Shown here: positions 1 through 7,766 of the stretch, in pieces
How the letters are laid out: each line of letters starts with the position of its first letter
How positions within the stretch are numbered: the first letter of the stretch is position 1
The notes under the pieces: model-generated
Told to the model about the DNA's origin: nothing
The model's input: only the letters and a program-made list of their open reading frames with translations
Database searches by the model: none
Source of the DNA: Campylobacterota bacterium
Lineage (GTDB): Bacteria > Campylobacterota > Campylobacteria > Campylobacterales > Sulfurovaceae
Assembly (NCBI GenBank): GCA_003646505.1
Contig: QMKT01000033.1
Span: 1 to 13,539, forward strand
DNA length: 13,539 nucleotides
Direction: 5' to 3'
Position numbers and translations under genes: made by a program

Positions 1-457
1 CTATATACAACATATTTTACCCATCCAATTTTTGACGTAATAAAAAATACGAGATAATCACCAATCAATTTAGATTTCAAACTTTTAATAACTCTCTGAT
101 GCAATTTAGTTAATTTTTTTTAGTTGAGTAAATATACTTTCATCTAATGATTTTCTATTTATGACAGTAATTTTGATGACGATAATACAGAAGCTTTCAC
201 AAAGTACGTTAAATTTGTATTTGAGGTGATTGTTATACAGTAAGAATATAAGTGCGTAAATTTGAATGGAAAAACTTGATAGATGCCACTTTGGAACAAG
301 AGGTAGAGGTTATGTTAGAAAAGTATTGATGTCTTATAGTAAAATATCTTCATTCAGATGCGTTAATAGCGGGTTAGTAATGTGAATACTTCAAGCGAAA
401 ATAAAGTCAAATAAAGGGATAATAAATGCCTAAAACTAAACGCAAAACTGAGGTGTC
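1..457. other. Non-coding upstream stretch, no confident gene
   Basis: This AT-rich stretch precedes rlpA and holds no ORF I would call. A run of eight T at 114-121 follows a weak 5-bp stem (89-93 with 108-112), too poor to call a terminator with confidence. One frame, 252-377, reads like real protein but is broken by TGA at 327-329 and has a TAA just before it, so it may be the decayed end of a gene. A second fragment at 151-243 ends in TAA and has no start codon. An 11-codon ORF with its own AAAGGGA ribosome-binding site (426-461) ends across the rlpA start. The promoter of the envelope operon should lie here. GATAAT at 418-423 is a possible -10 box but overlaps the ribosome-binding site of the small ORF. 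Confidence 0.5.
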
Positions 458-1246
458 ATGAAGAAATTTTCACTCCCCGTATACTTGATCATTATTGTGA
501 CAGTGAGTACACTTTTTAGCGGTTGTTCACAAAAAGCTGGAATGAAGAATCCTGGTGCAACGAAGCATACAAGCGCAGCAAGGCACAAGGCTACGATGCG
601 TTCTTATAAGGTACATGGTAAAAGATATCATCCTACGTACGTGAAAGTAGGACAGGTTAAAAAGGGAATTTCAAGTTGGTATGGACCAAACTTCCATGGT
701 AAGCAGACCAGTAATGGAGAAGTGTATAATATGCATGCACGAACAGCAGCACATAAAACATGGCCAATGGATACGATGGTAAAGGTCAATAACCTACAAA
801 ATGGTAAAAGTACGATCGTGCGCATTAATGACAGAGGACCTTTTGTAAGAGGACGTATCATTGACTGTTCTTATACTGCAGGAAAAGAGATAGGATTAGA
901 TAGAATGGGGATAGCAAAAGTTTCCATAGAAGTCCTTGGATTTGCAGGTAAGATCGAATCTGCTGCGACCATTGCAAGAAATAAAAAGTTACATAAACAA
1001 ACACGTGTAGAACTTTCAAACTTTGGTGTACAGGTAGGTGCATTCAGGCGTCATGAAGGTGCACAAGTATATAAACGTCAACATACAGGAATGTACGAAA
1101 ATTACAAGCCGATCATTAAGCGTTTTGCAGATGTGGATGGTGCACCGCTTTACAGAGTATGGCTTATGGGGTTCAGATCAGAGCAGGAAGCACGAGACTT
1201 TAAAAATAACAATGACTTAGAAGGCGCATTTATAGTTAGAAACTAA
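458..1246 (+). CDS. rlpA: RlpA-family septal ring lipoprotein (lytic transglycosylase with SPOR domain)
   Basis: This is an outer-membrane lipoprotein of the RlpA family, which cleaves or binds peptidoglycan at the septum and helps daughter cells separate. The N-terminus is a lipoprotein signal with lipobox LFSGC and lipidated Cys23. The double-psi beta-barrel domain spans about residues 70-160, with SSWYGPNFHGK at 72-82, TAAHKT at 96-101 and NDRGPF at 124-129. H99 and D125 keep the 26-residue spacing of the catalytic His and Asp of the Pseudomonas enzyme, so it is probably active. A C-terminal SPOR domain (about 187-262, starting FGVQVGAF) should bind denuded septal glycan. The start is supported by GAGGT at 450-454. 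It heads the envelope operon, as it does next to kdsC and lpt genes in Campylobacter and Helicobacter. Confidence 0.93.
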   Translation: MKKFSLPVYLIIIVTVSTLFSGCSQKAGMKNPGATKHTSAARHKATMRSYKVHGKRYHPTYVKVGQVKKGISSWYGPNFHGKQTSNGEVYNMHARTAAHKTWPMDTMVKVNNLQNGKSTIVRINDRGPFVRGRIIDCSYTAGKEIGLDRMGIAKVSIEVLGFAGKIESAATIARNKKLHKQTRVELSNFGVQVGAFRRHEGAQVYKRQHTGMYENYKPIIKRFADVDGAPLYRVWLMGFRSEQEARDFKNNNDLEGAFIVRN

Positions 1247-1272
1247 AGCGTAGATCAAATAGAGGAAAAAAG

Positions 1273-1845
1273 ATGATAGAAATAACAAGAGAAACCAAAG
1301 AGACACAAATTTCTGTGAAACTCAACCTTTACGGGACAGGACAAGCTAACATCAATACCGGTGTAGGTTTTTATGATCATATGTTAGAAGCATTTACCAA
1401 ACATGCACATATAGATATGGAAGTCTCTTGTGAGGGAGACACACATATAGATGACCATCATACAGTAGAAGATGTAGCGATCGTAATAGGTCAGGCCTTA
1501 AAAAAGGCAATCTACCCTGTGCAAAGCATTGAGCGTTTTGGTAATGCCACTGTAGTGATGGATGAAGCAAGTATTACCTGTGATATAGACCTTTCCAATC
1601 GTGGTTTTCTTGTTTTTGAACTTCCTATTGGTGGGAAAGTAGGAGACTTTGATGTTGAACTGGTAGAAGAGTTTTTTAAAGCGTTTGCATTTAATCTTCC
1701 TTTGACCCTTCATCTTATCTATAATCGTGGCAAGAACAAACATCACATTATAGAAGGGGCATTTAAAGCTCTTGCCGTGGCACTGCGCCGCGCTGTGACC
1801 ATCAATGAGAATGCCGGTATACCAAGTACAAAAGGTGTCCTATGA
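1273..1845 (+). CDS. hisB: Imidazoleglycerol-phosphate dehydratase (HisB, monofunctional)
   Basis: HisB removes water from imidazole glycerol phosphate to give imidazole acetol phosphate, the sixth step of histidine synthesis, in the cytoplasm. At 190 aa it is the single-function form with no fused histidinol phosphatase. The Mn-binding motifs are present: YDHML at 34-38, DDHHTVED at 60-67 and NKHHIIEGAFKA at 155-166, and the chain ends with the typical STKG. The usual VPMDEA is VVMDEA here and the segment after it is SNRGF, both mild changes. AGAGGA at 1261-1266 is a good ribosome-binding site. The gene lies 26 nt after rlpA and shares ATGA with kdsC. No other his gene is in the window, so it is separated from its pathway and probably transcribed with envelope genes. 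Confidence 0.95.
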   Translation: MIEITRETKETQISVKLNLYGTGQANINTGVGFYDHMLEAFTKHAHIDMEVSCEGDTHIDDHHTVEDVAIVIGQALKKAIYPVQSIERFGNATVVMDEASITCDIDLSNRGFLVFELPIGGKVGDFDVELVEEFFKAFAFNLPLTLHLIYNRGKNKHHIIEGAFKALAVALRRAVTINENAGIPSTKGVL

Positions 1846-2339
1846 GTATAGAATTAATTGTCCTTGATGTGGACGGTACAATGACTGATTCTCGTATCAC
1901 TTACAGTGAAAATGGTGATGAGATAAAATCTTTTAATGTGAAAGACGGTTTAGCCATAGCCTCATGGCGAAAGCTGGGTAAACAGGTGGCGATCATTACG
2001 GGAAGAAGCTCCCAGATCGTAGCGCGTCGTGCCCAAGAGTTGCATATAGAACATTTTTATCAGGGTATACATAATAAAAAAGAGGTCTTAGAATCACTGC
2101 TTGAAAAACTTGATCTCAGTATGGATAATGTGGCTGCCATAGGGGATGATTTGAATGATCTATCGATGTTGAAAGCAGCTAAAATATCATTTGTCCCAAG
2201 AGATGCAAGTGCGTATGTAGATAAAATTGCCACAGTGATCCTCAGCAAAAAAGGTGGAGACGGGGCAGTACGTGAGATGATTGAATATCTTATCACTAAA
2301 CAAGGACTGGAAGAGAAGTATTTGGAGCTATGGGATTAA
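1842..2339 (+). CDS. kdsC: 3-deoxy-D-manno-octulosonate 8-phosphate phosphatase (KdsC)
   Basis: KdsC hydrolyses KDO 8-phosphate to KDO, the sugar that links lipid A to the LPS core. It is a HAD-superfamily phosphatase of the small tetrameric type without a large cap domain; 165 aa fits the family. Motif I is LDVDGTMTD with D9 as nucleophile and D11 as acid/base. Motif II is ITGRSS (52-57), a Lys pair is at 79-80, and motif III is GDDLND (101-106). GGDGAVRE (138-145), typical of KdsC, supports this name over a general HAD phosphatase. Its ATG overlaps the hisB stop by 4 nt and its end overlaps lptC by 10 nt, so translation is probably coupled. The lpt genes downstream fit a role in LPS. Confidence 0.93.
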   Translation: MSIELIVLDVDGTMTDSRITYSENGDEIKSFNVKDGLAIASWRKLGKQVAIITGRSSQIVARRAQELHIEHFYQGIHNKKEVLESLLEKLDLSMDNVAAIGDDLNDLSMLKAAKISFVPRDASAYVDKIATVILSKKGGDGAVREMIEYLITKQGLEEKYLELWD

Positions 2340-2836
2340 AATTTTTATTGACCATTATGATTGCTTTGATTATCTCTACATCCCTTTTTATGGAGTTAAG
2401 TAATAAACTTAAGCAACGTAAGGCATTCAGCAAAGATCTTGAGTTTACCCATACTACTTTTATAGAAGTAGATACGCAAAAAATGCAGGGGTGGGCCTTT
2501 GGCACTTATGGTGTTCGTGATAAAGGTGTATTGACATTGGATAACATCGTGTTTCATACAGATAATATAGACTCTTTGATAGCAAAAAAAGGAAAATATA
2601 TCAAAGAAGTACTATATCTGGATGGTGACGTCGTGATGCAGGAAAAAGGTGGATATACCTACAATACCCAACATGCAAACTATAATCAGAAAACTGAAAT
2701 TTTAAACATTACTGCACCTTTTACTGGTGTGAGAGGCCAAAATGTCATGAAGGGGAAAAGTTTACGTTATGACACAGTTAAAAAAGAAGCTTTTGGCACA
2801 GGGGTTGATGCTGTAGTTTATACGACTGAAAAGTAA
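2330..2836 (+). CDS. lptC: LPS export protein LptC
   Basis: LptC is the inner-membrane-anchored part of the Lpt bridge that passes LPS from the LptBFG transporter to LptA. The 168-aa protein has one N-terminal transmembrane helix (about residues 4-21) and then a periplasmic domain of repeating short beta strands, with alternating polar and hydrophobic segments (for example GVLTLDNIVF and GVDAVVY) as in the LptC/LptA jellyroll. Sequence identity in this family is low, so the name rests on length, topology and its place between kdsC and lptA. The start lies inside the end of kdsC (10-nt overlap), with GGAG just upstream. A 44-nt gap follows before lptA, containing TACAAT at 2845-2850, a possible weak internal promoter. 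Confidence 0.85.
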   Translation: MGLKFLLTIMIALIISTSLFMELSNKLKQRKAFSKDLEFTHTTFIEVDTQKMQGWAFGTYGVRDKGVLTLDNIVFHTDNIDSLIAKKGKYIKEVLYLDGDVVMQEKGGYTYNTQHANYNQKTEILNITAPFTGVRGQNVMKGKSLRYDTVKKEAFGTGVDAVVYTTEK

Positions 2837-2880
2837 TATCATGGTACAATGTCACACTAAATATTTATAAAGGTTTTTGA

Positions 2881-3345
2881 TTGAAATTGTTAATAACAAT
2901 ACTTTTTTTTCTGCTTACACAGGCTGTTTTTGCCCAAAAGGTTGAGATCACATCTACCTCAATGCACGCAGAAAATATAAAAAAAGAAGTACACTTTATT
3001 GGTGATGCCAAAGTAAAAAAATTAGATGACTGGTTACATGCTGACAGAGTAGTTGTTTACTTTAATGATAATAATGAAACAGAAAAGTACGAAGCGACAG
3101 GTTCTGTGACGTTTGAATTTAAAGAGGAAACACGTCACTATAAAGGTAGTGCAGAGAAGGTAAGCTATTATCCCTTAACGTCCTTATATGTTTTACAGGG
3201 TAAGGCACTGATAGATGACCTGATCAATAAGAGTCATGTAGATGGTGATGAGATCAGACTTGATATGATTACGGGTAATGCAAGTGTAAAGAGTAATAAG
3301 AAGAAACCTGTGAAGTTTATTATTGAAATGAAGGATGACAAATGA
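2881..3345 (+). CDS. lptA: LPS transport periplasmic protein LptA (OstA-like N-terminal family)
   Basis: LptA forms the periplasmic bridge that carries LPS between LptC and the outer-membrane LptD. The 154-aa protein starts with a cleavable signal peptide (MKLLITILFF, cleavage probably after VFA at residue 18). The OstA fold follows: ITSTSMHAENIKKEVHF, GDAKVKKLDDWLHADRVVVYF, and later YEATGSVTFEF and LQGKALIDD, the usual pattern of a strand with a target sugar/lipid groove. The start is TTG at 2881, chosen because AAAGG lies 7 nt upstream (2869-2873) and because the next Met would remove the signal peptide. The end overlaps engB by 4 nt (ATGA). Confidence 0.9.
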   Translation: MKLLITILFFLLTQAVFAQKVEITSTSMHAENIKKEVHFIGDAKVKKLDDWLHADRVVVYFNDNNETEKYEATGSVTFEFKEETRHYKGSAEKVSYYPLTSLYVLQGKALIDDLINKSHVDGDEIRLDMITGNASVKSNKKKPVKFIIEMKDDK

Positions 3346-3959
3346 GTATCCCTCGCGTTGTAGAAGCAAAATTTATAAAATCTGCACAGAGTATCGCTGA
3401 TTCTTTACCTGAAGATATGAGTGAAGTGGTTTTCTTAGGTCGCTCAAATGTAGGTAAAAGTTCTACTTTAAATTCATTGACCCAGAGAAAGAATCTGGCA
3501 AAATCTTCAGCGACTCCAGGAAAAACACAGCTGATAAACTTTTTTGAAACCAGATATCTTTATGAAGAACAAAGCTATCCTGTACGTTTTGTCGATCTTC
3601 CAGGATTTGGGTATGCCAAAGTTTCTAAAACACTCAAAGAAGTGTGGCAGAAAAATCTTGTAGAGTTCATCCAGCACCGGGTCTCTATACGTCTATTTAT
3701 TCATCTTCGTGATGCACGTCACCCTCATGCATTAATAGATGATGATGTGGAAGCGTATATTTCAGAATTTATACGTCCTGACCAAAAATACCTTACTGTA
3801 TTTACTAAAATAGATAAACTCAACCAAAAAGAGCGCAATAAACTCAAAAGAGAGTTTCCAGGTTCCATTACTGTATCCAATTTAAAAAAGAACGGTCATG
3901 ACAGAGTGCATCAAAATATACTGCAAACTATTTTTGGCGTAGAGGATGAGGTAGAGTAG
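3342..3959 (+). CDS. engB: Ribosome-biogenesis GTPase EngB (YsxC/YihA)
   Basis: EngB is an essential GTPase needed for late assembly of the large ribosomal subunit. All GTPase motifs can be read in order: G1 GRSNVGKS (33-40), G2 with TPGKT (58-62), G3 DLPGFG (85-90), G4 TKID (155-158) and a G5-like SNLKKNG near 179. RDARHPH at 123-129 and YAKV after G3 are typical of this subfamily and separate it from Era and Der. Its 205 aa is normal for the family. It overlaps lptA by 4 nt and the next gene by 1 nt. The place between lptA and a membrane protein/PBP2 pair is the one I recall from Campylobacter and Helicobacter. Confidence 0.95.
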   Translation: MSIPRVVEAKFIKSAQSIADSLPEDMSEVVFLGRSNVGKSSTLNSLTQRKNLAKSSATPGKTQLINFFETRYLYEEQSYPVRFVDLPGFGYAKVSKTLKEVWQKNLVEFIQHRVSIRLFIHLRDARHPHALIDDDVEAYISEFIRPDQKYLTVFTKIDKLNQKERNKLKREFPGSITVSNLKKNGHDRVHQNILQTIFGVEDEVE

Positions 3960-4423
3960 TGATAGAACTGATCAAAGCAAAACTGAGTGATATTACTGCA
4001 ATGCAGGCACTGGTTTCTTCTGAAGTAAAGGATGGGATTATCCTTAATCGTACAGAAGATGAAGTGGCAACCAATATACGCTCTTATGTTTTGGCTAAAG
4101 AGGGTGAGAAGCTTGTGGGTTATACCGCTTTGCACATACATTCTAAACGTTTAGCGGAGATCAGAAGCCTTATTGTAGATGAAGCCTATCGTGGTCAAAA
4201 AATTGGTCAGCGTCTGGTAGCGTTTACCTTGAATGAAGCAAGAGTATTAGGGGTGGAAGAGGATGTGCTTGTATTAACTTATTTGCCACTGTTTTTTCAA
4301 AAACTCGATTTTAAAGAGATCAATAAAGAGGTGATACCTGAACATAAAATTTGGGCAGATTGTATTAAATGTATCCATTTCCCTATTTGTAATGAAGTGG
4401 CATTGGTCTATAAATTGTCTTAA
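3959..4423 (+). CDS. argA: Short ArgA-type GNAT acetyltransferase (probable N-acetylglutamate synthase)
   Basis: This GNAT-fold acetyltransferase probably makes N-acetylglutamate from glutamate and acetyl-CoA, the first step of arginine synthesis. It is 154 aa and lacks the amino-acid-kinase domain of classical ArgA, like the short enzymes known from several bacteria. The acetyl-CoA loop is YRGQKIGQRLV (77-87), preceded by EIRSLIVDE. The C-terminal signature IWADCIKCIHFPICNEVAL (131-149), with C135, C138 and C144, is characteristic of the ArgA group and favours this role over a general GNAT enzyme. The start is GTG at 3959, overlapping the engB TAG by one base; no better start lies nearby. 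Its place in an LPS/peptidoglycan operon is odd for an arginine gene. The alternative is an acetyltransferase with another substrate. Confidence 0.75.
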   Translation: MIELIKAKLSDITAMQALVSSEVKDGIILNRTEDEVATNIRSYVLAKEGEKLVGYTALHIHSKRLAEIRSLIVDEAYRGQKIGQRLVAFTLNEARVLGVEEDVLVLTYLPLFFQKLDFKEINKEVIPEHKIWADCIKCIHFPICNEVALVYKLS

Positions 4424-4424
4424 T

Positions 4425-4880
4425 ATGAACTTTAATCTATTTTCAATCTCGAAACCATTTTTGTGGCTCTTTATTCTTTTGTTCGTCATTTTTTATCCTA
4501 TGCTTATCTCCATTTATGTTTTTTTACCTCTTTTTATAGGCGCTACGTCCTATGTTTTAATTCAGGGTATAGAAAGAGGTAGCTTGAGCGCTATTTTAGT
4601 TGCTATTGTGTATATGATCAACCTTGAAGTAAATCTTACGTTACCATTGTTTTTTACGCTCATTGTAACACTACTTTTTTATGTAGGGATCTACCCTTCT
4701 TTGACACATTTTCGAAAATGCAGAGTGTGTACACCATTATTATCTGTGATACTTTTAGATCTCTGTTATTTAGGCAGTTTATTTGCTTTTGATTTCATTT
4801 TTCAAACACAAAGTATTGTTCTAGATACCATTTTACTTTATTCACTGATAGTAGATATGCTTATTGTGGTGATTTTATGA
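4425..4880 (+). CDS. Small polytopic membrane protein, MreD-like by position
   Basis: This 151-aa protein is almost wholly hydrophobic, with about four or five membrane segments (roughly 11-30, 31-48, 55-90, 103-125 and 133-151) and one short basic loop HFRKCR (95-100). I chose ATG at 4425, just after the argA stop, over the ATG at 4392, which would add 11 residues overlapping argA. Its last bases overlap the mrdA start by 4 nt. In rod-shaped bacteria MreD, a membrane protein of about this size, often precedes mrdA in the elongasome genes, and the Campylobacter locus has a similar unnamed membrane gene here. The sequence itself shows no decisive motif, so the MreD role is inferred from size, topology and neighbour. 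Confidence 0.7.
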   Translation: MNFNLFSISKPFLWLFILLFVIFYPMLISIYVFLPLFIGATSYVLIQGIERGSLSAILVAIVYMINLEVNLTLPLFFTLIVTLLFYVGIYPSLTHFRKCRVCTPLLSVILLDLCYLGSLFAFDFIFQTQSIVLDTILLYSLIVDMLIVVIL

Positions 4881-6799
4881 GATATAAGTTCATTTTAATT
4901 ATTTTTCTTGTTTTTTGGGGTGTGATGATAACTCGGCTGTATCATGTAAGTATTAAATCTAATTTTTACTATGAAGGATTGGCAAAAGACAATGTAGAAA
5001 GAAAGCAGTACATCAAGCCTGTAAGGGGTGAGATAAATGATATCAATGGCAACCTGTTGGCAATGAACAGAATAGGTTTTTCACTTTTAATTGCACCACA
5101 TTTAAAGGCAAAAAGTGACCGATTATCTGCCGTGATCGATACTTTGGTTGAAACCTTTCCTGACCTCAATAAAACGGTGATGCTAAAGGTGTATAAAAAA
5201 CATAATTCACCGTATAATCATAACTACATAAAAGTAGTCGACTTCATACATTATGCAGCTATGATGGGGGCTTACCCGAATTTGAGTTTGGTAGAAAATC
5301 TTAAAATAGAAGCAGAAACAAAACGTTATTACCCTTACGGTAAAATTTCTGCACACATTATAGGATATACGGGCAGGTCAAATAGAAAAGAAAATAAAAA
5401 AGATGCTGTTGTAGATGAAGTGGGTAAAGTAGGTAAGAGTGGTCTTGAACGTCACTATAATCATGTATTACAGGGCGAATTGGGCTATGAGATCTCTAAA
5501 GTCACAGCAACCAATAAAGCCATAGCCGTACTTGAAAAAGAAAAGCCAAAAGACAATAAAAATATACGTCTAAACATCGACATTGATCTGCAGAAAATGA
5601 TCTATGAACGTTTTGCGGAGCAGACGGGTGTGGCTATCGTGATGCGAACCAATGGAGAAGTATTATCGGCGGTGAGTTACCCTTCTTATGATCCTAATAT
5701 GTTTGTTGGAGGTATCAGTACTAAAGACTGGAAAGCCTTGCAAAATGATCTTGCACATCCTTTTACAAATAAGTTTATACATGGAACCTATCCTCCGGGT
5801 TCAGCGATCAAAATGTCTATGGCACTGGCTTTTGAAAAAGCCAAGCCAAATATATTAGCAAATTCAGAATTTTGTAATGGACATATCACGATAGGGAAAA
5901 GTTCGCATAAATTCAGATGTTGGAAAAAATACGGACATGGCACTGTACCTTTACGTAAAGCTATCAGAGAGAGTTGTGACGTTTATTTTTATAAAAAGAG
6001 TTTAGCTGTAGGTATTAATGCCATGGCAAAAAACCTTCGTACCTTTGGTTATGGTGTAAAAACAGGTGTTGATCTACCCCGTGAATATTCGGGTATTATG
6101 CCAGATCAGGCATGGAAGAAAAAACGATTTAACAAGTCATGGTACAGGGGAGAGACAGTGATCGCAGCCATAGGTCAGGGGTATGACCTGGTCACACCCC
6201 TGCAAGTGGCACGTAATACAGGTCTGCTTGCGACTTCATATCTTGCGACGCCTCGCATAGCCAGAGAGGTTGACAATAAGGTCATTGCTCCGGAGATAAA
6301 GCATATTGATCTCTCTCCACAATATCTTAATGAGATAAGAAGAGGCATGTATGATGTCTGTAATACACCAGGTGGTACAGGCTTTAGAACGATGAGTAAA
6401 TTACCGATCACTGTTGCGGGTAAAACAGGGACTTCTCAAGTTACTTCTATTCCTCAATCTACAGTGCATCGTTTAAAAGAACATGAGTTGGCGTATTTTC
6501 ACAGATCACATGCCTGGATCACAACTTATGCACCTTATGATGATCCTAAATACATTGTGACTGTACTTGTTGAGCATGGCGGACATGGGGGAAGTACTTC
6601 TGGACCTATTGCCGCAGATATTTATAAATGGCTTTTTTCACACGGTTACTTTCACCAAGATGGTGACAGCATGCCTGCAGACAATAATGCAACAGTTGGA
6701 GAGAATACAACTATAGACATTTATACGGAACAAGAGATCCGTAAAGTAAAACGAAAAGCAGTGAAGAGACCAAAACCTTCATCACTAGATCTTTTCTAA
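4877..6799 (+). CDS. mrdA: Penicillin-binding protein 2, peptidoglycan DD-transpeptidase of the elongasome
   Basis: PBP2 cross-links new peptidoglycan along the side wall with RodA and MreBCD. The 640-aa class B PBP has one N-terminal helix (about 4-20), a pedestal/dimerisation domain starting near IKPVRGEINDINGN (46-59), and a transpeptidase domain. The three active-site motifs are SAIK with nucleophile S309 and K312, SCD at 366-368 and KTG at 516-518. C333, C348, H354 and C367 fall at the spacing of the metal site described for Acinetobacter PBP2. A basic tail (KVKRKAVKRPKP, 623-634) ends the protein. The ATG shares ATGA with the membrane protein before it. This is the last gene of the operon; a weak hairpin follows at 6807-6832. 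Confidence 0.94.
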   Translation: MRYKFILIIFLVFWGVMITRLYHVSIKSNFYYEGLAKDNVERKQYIKPVRGEINDINGNLLAMNRIGFSLLIAPHLKAKSDRLSAVIDTLVETFPDLNKTVMLKVYKKHNSPYNHNYIKVVDFIHYAAMMGAYPNLSLVENLKIEAETKRYYPYGKISAHIIGYTGRSNRKENKKDAVVDEVGKVGKSGLERHYNHVLQGELGYEISKVTATNKAIAVLEKEKPKDNKNIRLNIDIDLQKMIYERFAEQTGVAIVMRTNGEVLSAVSYPSYDPNMFVGGISTKDWKALQNDLAHPFTNKFIHGTYPPGSAIKMSMALAFEKAKPNILANSEFCNGHITIGKSSHKFRCWKKYGHGTVPLRKAIRESCDVYFYKKSLAVGINAMAKNLRTFGYGVKTGVDLPREYSGIMPDQAWKKKRFNKSWYRGETVIAAIGQGYDLVTPLQVARNTGLLATSYLATPRIAREVDNKVIAPEIKHIDLSPQYLNEIRRGMYDVCNTPGGTGFRTMSKLPITVAGKTGTSQVTSIPQSTVHRLKEHELAYFHRSHAWITTYAPYDDPKYIVTVLVEHGGHGGSTSGPIAADIYKWLFSHGYFHQDGDSMPADNNATVGENTTIDIYTEQEIRKVKRKAVKRPKPSSLDLF

Positions 6800-6806
6800 G
6801 ATAAAG

Positions 6807-6832
6807 TCTAGCCTCAGGTGCTACTGGTTAGA
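6807..6832. terminator. Weak hairpin between convergent mrdA and antiporter genes
   Basis: TCTAGCC (6807-6813) can pair with GGTTAGA (6826-6832) as a 7-bp stem with one G-U pair and a 12-nt loop. It fills the short gap between the mrdA stop and the end of the minus-strand antiporter gene, so it could stop transcription from both sides. Neither side has a clear run of T, so this may be only part of a terminator. Confidence 0.35.
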
Positions 6833-7765
6833 TTAGATATTTTGCAGAGTATTATTTAAAAAGAGTCCCAAGATGATGATGAGGCTGATACCTGCGGATT
6901 TAGTATAAAGTTTATTGGCAGTGATAAAGACAAGTAGCAGTGTCGCAATGATCATCGTAGCAATATCAAAGATATAAAGAGATGCATCAATATGCATAGG
7001 GTTTGTGAAGGCAGCTGCACCTAATACGACTGTTGTATTGGCCATGTTTGAACCAATGATATTTCCTATGGCCATGTCGACTTTTCCTTTGACCGCAGCA
7101 GAAATACTGACAACCAATTCTGGTAATGACGTACCCAATGAGATCATGATAATACCTATGATCCATTCTGAAATGCCAAAACTTTTGGCTATCTCAGAAG
7201 CACTTTCAATCGAAAAATGCGCACCGATCATCACTAAAAACATACCAGCTAGAAGAAAAGGTATGGTCTTGGCCCATGAAAAATTACCTTCATCAAGGTC
7301 TTCAAGATCTTCTTCCGGGATATTCTTTGCATCCTGAAGCAGAAACATCAGGTAAGCACCCATTAAAAGTAGCAAAAGTGATGCATCAAACCTGTCAATA
7401 ACACCATCAAGTATCATCAATACAAACACGAGTACGGGTACCAGTGCCCAGGTACTGTCTTTGGCAAAGAAGTCTCTGTTTGGATTTATATTTTTTGCAA
7501 TGATAAATACAGCGGATAGGACAAGGGTGATGTTGAGTATATTACTTCCGATCACATTGGCTATGGCAATATCAGATTTCCCATCTAAACTTGCGGCAAT
7601 ACTTGCTGCCATCTCAGGGAGAGAGGTACCAAGGGCTATCAGGGTTGCTCCAATGATAAACTCTGGTATCTTAAATTTCAGGGCAATACGTTCACTTTGG
7701 GCTATCATAAGGTCAGCACCCCAGATCAATACGCCCATGGCGATCACAAAAATAACAAAATCCAT
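6833..7765 (-). CDS. Ca2+/Na+ (cation) antiporter, YrbG/CaxA type
   Basis: This inner-membrane exchanger of the Ca2+:cation antiporter superfamily swaps Ca2+ (or another cation) for Na+ or H+. The 310 aa contain two inverted homologous halves, each with an alpha repeat: ALGTSLPEMAASIAA with DIAIANVIGSN (44-75) and SLGTSLPELVVSISAA with DMAIGNIIGSN (209-240). The two GTSLPE motifs hold the acidic ion-binding residues. About ten hydrophobic segments are visible, and an acidic loop EEDLEDLDE (151-159) separates the halves. GGAGA lies just upstream of the ATG. It starts one base after the ybeY stop, so the two are co-transcribed. The ion carried cannot be told from the sequence. Confidence 0.92.
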   Translation of the reverse strand: MDFVIFVIAMGVLIWGADLMIAQSERIALKFKIPEFIIGATLIALGTSLPEMAASIAASLDGKSDIAIANVIGSNILNITLVLSAVFIIAKNINPNRDFFAKDSTWALVPVLVFVLMILDGVIDRFDASLLLLLMGAYLMFLLQDAKNIPEEDLEDLDEGNFSWAKTIPFLLAGMFLVMIGAHFSIESASEIAKSFGISEWIIGIIMISLGTSLPELVVSISAAVKGKVDMAIGNIIGSNMANTTVVLGAAAFTNPMHIDASLYIFDIATMIIATLLLVFITANKLYTKSAGISLIIILGLFLNNTLQNI

Positions 7766-7766
7766 T

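Noticed and set aside
89..121. Possible rho-independent terminator (weak stem plus eight T)
   Set aside because: The stem is only 5 bp, AT-rich and with a 14-nt loop; no gene is seen ending before it in the window.
327..329. In-frame TGA as a possible selenocysteine codon
   Set aside because: There is no start codon giving a full protein, no redox motif and no clear downstream hairpin; decay is simpler.
4392..4424. Upstream ATG start for the MreD-like protein
   Set aside because: It would overlap the end of argA by 32 nt and add polar residues; ATG 4425 directly after the argA stop fits better.
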